This document shows positions 1 to 7,511 of a stretch of DNA of 16,705 nucleotides, one piece after another (position 1 is the stretch's first letter; each line of letters starts with the position of its first letter). The notes beneath the pieces are model-generated. The model was given only the letters and a program-made list of their open reading frames with translations, made no database searches and was not told where the DNA came from. Origin of the DNA: Treponema sp. (GTDB taxonomy: Bacteria > Spirochaetota > Spirochaetia > Treponematales > Breznakiellaceae); contig JAISPH010000162.1 of NCBI GenBank assembly GCA_031275035.1, positions 1 to 16,705 of the forward strand, written 5' to 3'. Position numbers and translations under genes: made by a program.

Positions 1-33
1 GGGGGGGGGGCTGACGGACATATCGATACTCAT
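1..33 (-). CDS. Start of a third gene of the sensory operon (partial; possibly the response regulator)
   Basis: Only 11 codons are inside the window, reading MSIDMSVSPPP. The ATG at 33-31 overlaps the stop codon of the histidine kinase in an ATGA arrangement, and a GGAGG Shine-Dalgarno (complement of 38-42) lies 4 bases upstream, so a translated gene starting here is well supported. From its position after a YesM/LytS-type kinase, a response regulator (YesN/AraC type) would be the usual partner, but no receiver-domain sequence is visible. The three proline codons come from a run of ten C residues on the coding strand that is cut by the window edge. An alternative ATG lies at 21-19. Confidence 0.55.
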   Translation of the reverse strand, partial: MSIDMSVSPPP

Positions 34-1520
34 GACGCCTCCCGGTAAGGGATAGAAATGGTAACCCTGGTCCCCGGCTTCAGGGGTTCAATGGAAAATA
101 CATCCCGGGCGTCCGAAAACCGGCGCAGCCGCTGGATCACATTTATCAGGCCGTGGCCGTGGCTGTCGCCGGGGGAACCGGTGACATCGTGCTTTTGTTC
201 CACCGCCTCAAAGATCTCCCGGATCCGGCTTTCGGTAATGCCCGTGCCGTTGTCCTCTACCATAATGACAACCCGGTCCTTATCCTTGTCAAGACGGCCC
301 CGGACCGACAGTTTTGCCCCCGCGGTCTTTGCCTGGAGGCCGTGGCTGATCGCATTCTCCGCCAGGGGCTGGATGGTCATCTTCGGAATCAGGGCGTTTT
401 TTGCAGGTTCCTCCACGGATACGTCAATATGAAACACCCCGGGAAAGCGTATGGTCATCAGGTAGAGGTAGGACTGCAGGCAGTCGATTTCTTCCGACAG
501 GGCGGCGGTGGAATTCGACTCCCTGAAGGAATAGCGCATCAGGGATGCAAGCCGCTCCAGAAAGGCGGCGGTCTTTTCGGCATCTTCCACCACCGCAAGC
601 TGGAACCCCGTGTTAAGGGTATTGAAGAGGAAGTGGGGATTTATCCTGGCCTGGAGGGCCTCCAGCTCGGCCTTGCGGAGGAGCCCGGTCATTTCCAGAT
701 TCTTCATCCGCTCCTCAAGCAGGGCCCGCTCAACCCCGGCCTTGTTCTGGATTTCGTTGATCGAATCCTGGATGGAACGTTTCATCAGGTTGAAGGCCCT
801 GGCGGCGGCGCCGATTTCATCCTCCTCTTCGACGGCGAGGACCGTTTCGTCAAAGATCCCCCGGGCGATATTTTTCGCCTCCGCCCCCAGCCTGGAAATG
901 GGGGCGGATATCCTGCGGGTAAAGGAGAGGATGATGAATACGGCGAAAAAGAGGGCCGCCGCTATGGCCGCCGAATTCAGCGCCAGCACCCGGCGCATCC
1001 CCCGGGACAGAAGGGTAAAGGATTCCAGCTGATTGTCCAGCAGGAAGAGCCGCAGCGCCGAGGACCGTTCCTGAATCTGGCCGCCCAGCTCCCGTATCTT
1101 GTTTTGGGAGGAGGCGTACACCGGCGTATTCCGTCCCCGCTTCGCCTGGACCGCCGCATCCCCGGCGCTGATAAACTCGCCGATCAGGGCGGCGATATTC
1201 CGCTCTATCAGGGTTTCGCCGCCGGTATAAACGCTGGAGTCCAGTTCCCTGATACGCTCGCTCAAGATCCGGGAATAGTAGAAGTAGAGCCGGAGGTTTT
1301 CCGAATTTTTCGAGGACATATACAGGGAAAGGTTGTTTTCCGCCGCGGAGGTTTCGCTTAAAAGTTCCCGGACATAGTAGTTCTTTTGAAAGAGGGCCCC
1401 CATATTGGAGAGGGCCGCGGCGACGATGTATGCGGTAAAAACCGCCGCCAGGGCGATGAGGAGCACCGGCACCACGGCGATGCTTATCAGCTTGCTGTGA
1501 ATCGTCCGGAGAAACCTCAT
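30..1520 (-). CDS. Sensor histidine kinase, YesM/LytS type, with HAMP domain
   Basis: This is a membrane sensor kinase of 496 residues. One hydrophobic segment (about 11-37) and a second (about 183-200) flank an extracytoplasmic domain of some 145 residues. A HAMP linker follows (about 201-253), then a coiled-coil-like stretch (about 255-290). The His-kinase motif RINPHFLFNTLNT carries the presumed phospho-acceptor His296. The ATP-binding part shows the N box (PLAENAISHG, Asn389), the G1 motif DNGTG (423-427) and a glycine-rich G2 motif HGHGLINV. This H-box type (His_kinase family PF06580) is typical of kinases that work with AraC/LytR-type response regulators and often sense carbohydrates. 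Its ATG overlaps the stop of the upstream binding-protein gene (ATGA), with a GGAGG 7 bases upstream, so the two proteins are probably translationally coupled. The ligand is unknown; the adjacent binding protein probably presents it. Confidence 0.93.
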   Translation of the reverse strand: MRFLRTIHSKLISIAVVPVLLIALAAVFTAYIVAAALSNMGALFQKNYYVRELLSETSAAENNLSLYMSSKNSENLRLYFYYSRILSERIRELDSSVYTGGETLIERNIAALIGEFISAGDAAVQAKRGRNTPVYASSQNKIRELGGQIQERSSALRLFLLDNQLESFTLLSRGMRRVLALNSAAIAAALFFAVFIILSFTRRISAPISRLGAEAKNIARGIFDETVLAVEEEDEIGAAARAFNLMKRSIQDSINEIQNKAGVERALLEERMKNLEMTGLLRKAELEALQARINPHFLFNTLNTGFQLAVVEDAEKTAAFLERLASLMRYSFRESNSTAALSEEIDCLQSYLYLMTIRFPGVFHIDVSVEEPAKNALIPKMTIQPLAENAISHGLQAKTAGAKLSVRGRLDKDKDRVVIMVEDNGTGITESRIREIFEAVEQKHDVTGSPGDSHGHGLINVIQRLRRFSDARDVFSIEPLKPGTRVTISIPYREAS

Positions 1521-2497
1521 GGCTCCGCCTCCAGGTCCTCCGCCCAGAGAATAGACGCGCCGGGGTCCGTGTAGACGCTGGTCCTTTCATTCCGGGCCAG
1601 GGCGATAAGGGTCTGCATGGCGGCGGTTCCCGCTTCCTTGGGACTGCGGACGATGGTGGCGGATATGACCCCCATCTTCATCAGACTGCGTATGGCGGGA
1701 TTGTCATCCACGGCAATGATCAACGGGGTCCCGACCCTGCCGAATTCGATCAGCGCCTGGGCGGCCCCCTCCGCCTCCCGGGGCCCGGAAAACACCGCCG
1801 CGGCAATATCCGCATGGGAAACAAGAATCTCGCGGATAAATTCCTCCCCGGCGGCGGTAGTATCCCGGTACGAACGGATAAGGCCAATGTCCATGGGGCG
1901 ATCCCGTATGGTCTGCCGCAGTCCCTGGATAAAGCTTATATTCCGGCTTGAGCGGGTATCCCCGTCCCCGGCCAGGAGCACCCCTATTTCCGCATCCGGG
2001 GGAACGATCCCGGCCGCCGCCTGTCCCGCAAGACGGCCCAGTTCAAACGCATTGGTCCCCACATAGGCGTCCCTGCTGGAGGAGGGAAGATCGCTTTCCA
2101 GGGTAACCACGGGGATCTTCCTGTTCCTGGCGGCGCCGGTGAGGTTTTCAGAGGAGGGGCCGGAGGGGATGGAAACGATGATCCCGTCGGGGTTGGTATT
2201 CATAATAAGGGTAAGGAGGGGCTCTATGGAGTTAAGGCCGTTCCCCTGGTACTCAAAAAGCTGAAGCGCCGCTTCCCCGGCGGCGGCGGTTTCCTTCATG
2301 CTGTTGTAGGCCTGGGTAAAAAAGGAATCGTATTCCATCGCCGGGATAAGGACGGCAAAGTGAAACACGATGCGGCCCCTGTTCCGGGATACCTGTATGG
2401 ACCGCTCGATGGAACGCATCTCCGCCATGGACCATCCGATGAGGACAAAGAAGAGGAGGGCGAAAAAAACAACCGGAACCCGGTGGAGCTTTTTCAC
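1517..2497 (-). CDS. Membrane-anchored periplasmic sugar-binding-like protein (Peripla_BP_4 type)
   Basis: The protein has 326 residues and the fold pattern of sugar-binding proteins of the RbsB/XylF/LacI-core type. After a positively charged start (MKKLHR) comes one hydrophobic segment (about 8-22) with no lipobox cysteine and no clear signal-peptidase site, so it is likely to stay anchored to the membrane. The binding core begins near residue 45 (FAVLIPAMEYDSFF) and shows family-like stretches such as NPDGIIVSIPS, IPVVTLESD, AYVGTNAFELGRLAGQ and IIAVDDNPAIRSLM. No ABC permease or ATPase gene is nearby, and the gene overlaps the kinase gene by four bases. It is therefore more likely a sensor partner (as XylFII is for LytS) than a transport protein; this role is inference. 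The start is a GTG. The next in-frame ATG is codon 24, which would delete the membrane anchor, so GTG is preferred although no normal Shine-Dalgarno precedes it. Confidence 0.85.
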   Translation of the reverse strand: MKKLHRVPVVFFALLFFVLIGWSMAEMRSIERSIQVSRNRGRIVFHFAVLIPAMEYDSFFTQAYNSMKETAAAGEAALQLFEYQGNGLNSIEPLLTLIMNTNPDGIIVSIPSGPSSENLTGAARNRKIPVVTLESDLPSSSRDAYVGTNAFELGRLAGQAAAGIVPPDAEIGVLLAGDGDTRSSRNISFIQGLRQTIRDRPMDIGLIRSYRDTTAAGEEFIREILVSHADIAAAVFSGPREAEGAAQALIEFGRVGTPLIIAVDDNPAIRSLMKMGVISATIVRSPKEAGTAAMQTLIALARNERTSVYTDPGASILWAEDLEAEP

Positions 2498-2503
2498 CCC
2501 TAT

Positions 2504-2532
2504 AGCATAACCGTCTTCCCGGATCCTGTCAA
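2504..2532 (-). promoter_or_regulatory. Predicted sigma-70 promoter of the sensory operon
   Basis: On the minus strand a perfect -35 box TTGACA (complement of 2527-2532) is followed by exactly 17 bases and a -10 box TATGCT (complement of 2504-2509). Transcription would begin about 6-7 bases after the -10 box, which falls on or next to the GTG start codon at 2497. The mRNA would then be essentially leaderless. Confidence 0.7.
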
Positions 2533-2601
2533 AAATATTTGTAACCTGCCGGGGCCGTCGTGGTTATACAGATACTTCCTCCAATCAGGTTTCTGTCTTT
2601 T

Positions 2602-2641
2602 GCCGCCGCCGTTCTCCTCCTTTCGGCGGCGGCCTTTTTTT
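2602..2641 (+). terminator. Rho-independent terminator upstream of gltB with no obvious gene before it
   Basis: A perfect 10-bp GC stem (2602-2611 with 2624-2633) with a 12-base pyrimidine-rich loop is followed by C and seven T residues (2635-2641). This is a textbook intrinsic terminator for plus-strand transcription. It lies upstream of the likely gltB promoter and downstream of nothing coding on the plus strand. It may end a short RNA, stop antisense transcripts, or act as a leader attenuator if gltB has a more distant promoter. Confidence 0.75.
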
Positions 2642-2696
2642 GCGCCCGGCGGCATCCGTGCCGGCCTGTCCGGGGGGCCGGATTCCCGGCAGTCCA

Positions 2697-2725
2697 TTGC
2701 ATAGATCTCCCGTTTCCGGTATAAA
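2697..2725 (+). promoter_or_regulatory. Possible gltB promoter
   Basis: A TATAAA -10 box (2720-2725) is preceded, with 17 bases between, by TTGCAT (2697-2702), a weak -35 match (3 of 6). The predicted start near 2732 would give a leader of about 40 bases before the gltB ATG. Support is moderate because of the poor -35; an activator could compensate. Confidence 0.4.
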
Positions 2726-2774
2726 TGAAGCGTTTTCAGTTTTTGCAGGCCCTTTGGCTGCCGGAGGAGTTATC

Positions 2775-5700
2775 ATGGGTGATCGAGACGGAGGTCCCGG
2801 CCGGGGCCTTCACGTTTCTTTTGAAAACGGGAAGGGGGTCTCCAAAGGAAACGGCGGCTTGTACCGCGGGGAGGATGAGCATGATTCCTGCGGCATAGGA
2901 TTTGTGGCGGACATAAAGGGCCGCCCTTCCCATGATGTACTGAAACGGGGCCTGGAAGTCCTGGAACGGATGGAGCACCGGGGGGCGGAGAGCGCCGACA
3001 ACAGGACCGGCGACGGTTCCGGGGCGCTTATCCAGATTCCCCACGATTACTACAAGAAGCTTATCCCCGGCCTTCCCGGGGCGGGAACCTACGGTACGGG
3101 GCTGGTTTTTCTGCCCGGTCCTGCGGCCGATGCAAAAACGGCGAAAATACATCAATCGGTGGTTTCTTTGATAGAAGAAACCGCGGAAAAGACGGATCTT
3201 GATGTGCTGGCCTGGCGGGACGTGCCTACGGACAGTACGGTTCTGGGTTCTATTGCCCGGTCCGCGGAACCTGTGGTACGGCAGCTGGCGCTGGTTCCCC
3301 GGGGCGGCGTTTCCGCCGGGCCCGGAGAGGGGGTGTCGGACCTGGAGCTGCGGCTTTACATCTTCAGGAAAAGACTGGAAAAGGCCCTGCGGAACCGGCA
3401 GGATCTGGGCCGGTGGAGCCGGGACAGCTATTTTCCCTCCCTTTCCACCCGGACCATTGTGTACAAGGGTATGCTCATGGCGGGCCAGCTCCGGGGCTAC
3501 TACCCGGAACTGGGGGATGAGGGGCTGCTTACCGCGGTCGCCCTGGTTCATTCCCGGTTTTCAACCAATACCTTTCCCGCCTGGTCCCTGGCCCAGCCCT
3601 TCCGCATGGTTTCCCATAACGGGGAGATCAATACCATCAAGGGCAACCGCTTCTGGATGGCCGCCCGGGAGGCTCTTTTCAGCCACCCCCGTTTCGGGGA
3701 TGCCCTCAGGGACATACTTCCCGTGCTGGAGCCGGAAAAGAGCGATTCCGCCAGTTTTGACAACGCCCTGGAGATGCTGGTCATGGCCGGCCGTAGCCTT
3801 CCCCATGCGCTGATGATGCTTATCCCCGAATCCTGGAACGAGAAAAATCCCATAGGCCGGGAACTGAAGGCTTTCTACGAATACCACGCCTGCATTATGG
3901 AACCCTGGGACGGACCCGCCTCCATGGTGTTCTGCGACGGCCGCTATGTGGGGGGCACCTTGGACCGGAACGGGCTGCGGCCTTCCCGGTATACCGTTAC
4001 CAGGAACGATTTGATCGTGATGGCCTCGGAGACCGGGGTCCAGGACTTTCCGGGGGAAGAAGTGGTTTACAAGGGCCGGCTCCTTCCGGGGAAACTGCTT
4101 CTGGTGGATCTGGCCGAAGGCCGGATCATCCCCGACGCCGAGGTAAAGGCGGAGGTTTCCCGGAGGCAGCCCTATGCCCGGTGGGTGGCGGATAATGTAA
4201 GCCTTTTGGATCAGACCGGGGGCTGCGGCGAAGCGGAAACGGGCTTTACCAACGACGGGGAGCTTCTCTTTATGGAGCGGGCCGCGGGCTATACCAGGGA
4301 GGACCGGGACCGGCTTCTCCTTCCCATGGCGGAGACTGGCCAGGAGCCCACCAGTTCCATGGGAACCGACACCCCCCTGGCGGTTTTTTCCGAAAAGAGC
4401 CAGCGGGTCTACGCCTATTTCAAGCAGGTGTTCGCCCAGGTTACCAATCCCCCCATCGACTCCATCCGGGAGGATCTGGTTATGACTCTGACCAGTTTCG
4501 CCGGCCCCCAGGGGAATCTTCTGGATGAAAAAGAGGAATGCTGCCGGCGGATCAAGGTCCTTAACCCCGTCCTGACTCCGGGAGAGCTGGAAAAGCTTAA
4601 GCGGATCAGGCCGGATGTCTACAAGACGGAGACCCTGGACGCGGTTTTTGATACGGAAAATTCCACCCTGGAGGCGGCCATAGACAGGCTGGCCGCCGGA
4701 GCCTGCCGGGCGGTCGGGGAGGGCGCTTCCTTTATCATCCTCTCGGACCGGGCGGGCCTGGATCCCAGGGGGAAGCTCTGCGCTGTGCCGGCCCTTCTTG
4801 CCGCGGGGGCGGCGCACCACAGCCTGATCCGGGCGGGGCTGCGGATGCAGGTTTCGCTTGTTGTCGAATCCTCGGAGCCCCGGGAACTGATGCACTTCGC
4901 CCTCCTCTTCGGTTACGGCGCGGATCTGGTGGTTCCCTACGGCGCCCTGGCCGTTATTGCGGATATCTGCAGGGGCCCCGACGGAAACCGGTCCGGGGAC
5001 TACGGCGCGGCGGCGAAGCATTACCTCAAGGGAATCGCCAAGGCCCTGCTCAAGGTGATGTCCAAGATGGGAACCAGTACGCTCCGTTCCTACCGGGGGG
5101 CCCAGATCTTTGAGGCCCTGGGGCTGGGGCAGGAGGTGATCGACAAGTGCTTCCCCGGAACCGTCAGCCGTATCGGCGGCGCCGGATTTGCCGCGCTGGA
5201 GGCGGAGGCCCTGAACCACTACCGGTCCGCCAAAGGGGCCTATGAAAAAAGCGGGGTCGATCCCCGGGGGGCGGATTATCTTGTTTCCGGGGACGGCCAG
5301 TACCGGTGGCGCAAATACGGCGAAAGGCACGCCTGGAATCCCGAGGCTATTTACCTTCTGCAGTGGGCGGTCCGTTCCGGCGATTACGGCAGGTTTAAGC
5401 AGTTTACCGCCGCCGCCGATGCCCTGAACCGGTCCCCCCACGTAATCCGGGGCCTTTTGGACTTTGTCCCGGCCCGGGCCGTTCCCCTGGACGAAGTGGA
5501 GCCGGCGGAGGCGATTATGAAGCGCTTTACCACCGGAGCCATGTCCTTCGGCTCTATCTCAAAAGAAGCCCACGAGACTATTGCCGCGGCGATGAACTCC
5601 ATTAAGGGGCGGTCCAATTCCGGCGAGGGGGGGGAGGACACCGATCGCTTTGCGGTCCGTTCCGACGGTTCCTGGGTACGGAGCGCCATTAAGCAGGTTG

Positions 5701-7481
5701 CCTCGGGCCGTTTTGGGGTAACCAGCGAATACCTGGCCAATGCGGTGGAACTGCAGATCAAGATGGCCCAGGGGGCCAAACCCGGCGAGGGTGGCCAGCT
5801 TCCGGGGCATAAGGTCGATGTAATGATCGCCCGGACCCGGTATTCGACTCCGGGAGTAACCCTTATCAGCCCGCCCCCCCACCATGATATTTACTCCATA
5901 GAGGATCTGGCGGAACTTATCTTTGACCTCAAGAACGCCAACCCCGAGGCCCGGATCAGCGTCAAGCTGGTTTCCGAAACCGGGGTGGGTACCATCGCCG
6001 CGGGGGTCGCCAAGGCCCATGCGGATAATATCCTCATTTCCGGCTATGACGGCGGCACCGGGGCGAGCCCCCAGTCGAGCATACGCCATGCGGGACTTCC
6101 CTGGGAGCTGGGCCTCTCCGAAACCCACCAGGTTTTAGTACGGAACGGCCTCCGGGGCCGGGTGCGGCTTCAGACCGACGGCCAGTTGAAGACCGGCCGG
6201 GACGTGGTTATTGCGGGAATGCTGGGGGCGGAGGAATTCGGCTTCGGTACCGCCGCTCTTATTGTTCTGGGCTGTGTGATGATGCGGAAGTGCCACGAGA
6301 ACACCTGTCCCATGGGGGTCGCCACCCAGGACCCGGAACTGCGGCGGCGTTTTGCCGGAAAGAGCGGACATCTCGTCAACTTCTTCTGCTTTCTTGCCCG
6401 GGAAACCAGGGAGATCATGGCCTCCCTGGGGGTGAGGACCTTTGACGAACTGGTGGGCCGGTCCGATCTGCTGGTCCAGCGGAAACCGGATAGTACGGAA
6501 CATTCTCTTGCCTCCGTCAAATTTGCGGGGGTGGATCTTTCGGCCCTTCTCTTTAAGGCTGAGGGTCCTGAAAATATTCCCGGAGGAAAGGAGATCCGCT
6601 GCGTACAGCGGCAGATCCACAAGATCCACCGGGTCCTTGACCGTGAACTTATCGATCAATGCCTTGTCGCCCTGGAAAAGAAGATCCCCACGGCGCTGCG
6701 GTTTCCGGTCCGCAATACCGACCGGGCGGTGGGGGCCATGCTCTCCTACGAAGTGTCCAGGCGTTTCGGCGGCATGGGGCTGCCGGATAATTTTATTACC
6801 GTGGATTTTACCGGCTCCGCGGGACAGAGCTTTGGCGCCTTTCTGGCCAGGGGCGTTACCTTCCGTCTTGCGGGGGATACCAACGACTATCTGGGGAAGG
6901 GCCTTTCCGGCGGACGCATCGCGGTGGCCCCCCCGGAGGGTTCCGCCTTTAAGACCAGCGAGAACATCATCGTTGGAAATACGGTGCTCTACGGCGCTAC
7001 GTCGGGGGAACTTTATGCCGCCGGGGTGGCGGGGGAGCGGTTCTGCGTGCGGAATTCCGGCGCCGTTGCGGTGGTGGAGGGTACCGGCGATCACTGCGCC
7101 GAGTATATGACCGGAGGCAGATTGGTGGTGCTGGGCCAGGTGGGCCGTAATTTTGGGGCGGGAATGTCCGGCGGCATCGCCTATGTACTGGACCTGAAGG
7201 GGAATTTTGAATTTTTCCTTAACCGGGGCATGGTGGAACTTTCCGGCATCGATACGGAGGAAGACGAGATCTTCCTCAAGGACGCCGTTTCCAGGCATAT
7301 CTACTGGACCGGTTCGGCCTATGCCAGGGATATCCATGACCGCTGGACCGAGTACAAGCCCAGGTTTGTCAAGGTGCTTCCGGTGGAATACAAGCGGGCC
7401 CTGCAGCAGATGAAACTTGCGGAACTGGACCGGAAATTGTACGACATCCGGGAACGGGAAGATATAGCGGAAAGAGCCTGA
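2775..7481 (+). CDS. gltB: Glutamate synthase, large (alpha) subunit
   Basis: This subunit releases ammonia from glutamine and adds it to 2-oxoglutarate, giving glutamate. The ATG at 2775 has a GGAGGAG site (2763-2769) 5 bases upstream and gives 1568 residues. It places the presumed nucleophile of the class II amidotransferase domain at Cys39 (DSCGIGF), so a 38-residue propeptide would be removed, close to the 36-42 residues known for this family. Longer in-frame starts (TTG at 2640) lack support. Visible in order are the amidotransferase domain with MVSHNGEINTIKGNR, a central domain, the FMN-binding synthase domain starting near GAMSFGSISKEAHE (about residue 920) with KPGEGGQLPGHKV and GYDGGTGASPQSS, and the 3Fe-4S ligands Cys1167, Cys1173 and Cys1178 in CVMMRKCHENTCPMG. 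The glycine-rich C-terminal beta-helix domain follows (GRNFGAGMSGG). The gene is intact and full length, and gltD follows after 30 bases. Confidence 0.98.
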   Translation: MGDRDGGPGRGLHVSFENGKGVSKGNGGLYRGEDEHDSCGIGFVADIKGRPSHDVLKRGLEVLERMEHRGAESADNRTGDGSGALIQIPHDYYKKLIPGLPGAGTYGTGLVFLPGPAADAKTAKIHQSVVSLIEETAEKTDLDVLAWRDVPTDSTVLGSIARSAEPVVRQLALVPRGGVSAGPGEGVSDLELRLYIFRKRLEKALRNRQDLGRWSRDSYFPSLSTRTIVYKGMLMAGQLRGYYPELGDEGLLTAVALVHSRFSTNTFPAWSLAQPFRMVSHNGEINTIKGNRFWMAAREALFSHPRFGDALRDILPVLEPEKSDSASFDNALEMLVMAGRSLPHALMMLIPESWNEKNPIGRELKAFYEYHACIMEPWDGPASMVFCDGRYVGGTLDRNGLRPSRYTVTRNDLIVMASETGVQDFPGEEVVYKGRLLPGKLLLVDLAEGRIIPDAEVKAEVSRRQPYARWVADNVSLLDQTGGCGEAETGFTNDGELLFMERAAGYTREDRDRLLLPMAETGQEPTSSMGTDTPLAVFSEKSQRVYAYFKQVFAQVTNPPIDSIREDLVMTLTSFAGPQGNLLDEKEECCRRIKVLNPVLTPGELEKLKRIRPDVYKTETLDAVFDTENSTLEAAIDRLAAGACRAVGEGASFIILSDRAGLDPRGKLCAVPALLAAGAAHHSLIRAGLRMQVSLVVESSEPRELMHFALLFGYGADLVVPYGALAVIADICRGPDGNRSGDYGAAAKHYLKGIAKALLKVMSKMGTSTLRSYRGAQIFEALGLGQEVIDKCFPGTVSRIGGAGFAALEAEALNHYRSAKGAYEKSGVDPRGADYLVSGDGQYRWRKYGERHAWNPEAIYLLQWAVRSGDYGRFKQFTAAADALNRSPHVIRGLLDFVPARAVPLDEVEPAEAIMKRFTTGAMSFGSISKEAHETIAAAMNSIKGRSNSGEGGEDTDRFAVRSDGSWVRSAIKQVASGRFGVTSEYLANAVELQIKMAQGAKPGEGGQLPGHKVDVMIARTRYSTPGVTLISPPPHHDIYSIEDLAELIFDLKNANPEARISVKLVSETGVGTIAAGVAKAHADNILISGYDGGTGASPQSSIRHAGLPWELGLSETHQVLVRNGLRGRVRLQTDGQLKTGRDVVIAGMLGAEEFGFGTAALIVLGCVMMRKCHENTCPMGVATQDPELRRRFAGKSGHLVNFFCFLARETREIMASLGVRTFDELVGRSDLLVQRKPDSTEHSLASVKFAGVDLSALLFKAEGPENIPGGKEIRCVQRQIHKIHRVLDRELIDQCLVALEKKIPTALRFPVRNTDRAVGAMLSYEVSRRFGGMGLPDNFITVDFTGSAGQSFGAFLARGVTFRLAGDTNDYLGKGLSGGRIAVAPPEGSAFKTSENIIVGNTVLYGATSGELYAAGVAGERFCVRNSGAVAVVEGTGDHCAEYMTGGRLVVLGQVGRNFGAGMSGGIAYVLDLKGNFEFFLNRGMVELSGIDTEEDEIFLKDAVSRHIYWTGSAYARDIHDRWTEYKPRFVKVLPVEYKRALQQMKLAELDRKLYDIREREDIAERA

Positions 7482-7511
7482 GGCCGGGAAACCGCATAAG
7501 AGAGGAACTTA

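Noticed and set aside
153..1361. Long plus-strand open frame of 402 codons opposite the histidine kinase
   Set aside because: It is a shadow frame in GC-rich DNA. Its translation is rich in Gly, Arg and Pro without domain features, while the opposite strand encodes an intact kinase with all its motifs.
2661..2681. GC-rich hairpin CCGGCC / GGCCGG upstream of gltB
   Set aside because: A six-base stem in very GC-rich DNA is unremarkable, and no T run or known leader structure accompanies it.
3561..5441. Minus-strand open frame of 626 codons inside gltB
   Set aside because: This antisense shadow of gltB arises from high GC. It has a low-complexity composition and no ribosome-binding site or recognisable domain.
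6135..7337. Minus-strand open frame of 400 codons inside gltB
   Set aside because: It has the same cause as the other antisense frames. The plus frame carries the conserved iron-sulfur and glycine-rich domains of glutamate synthase.
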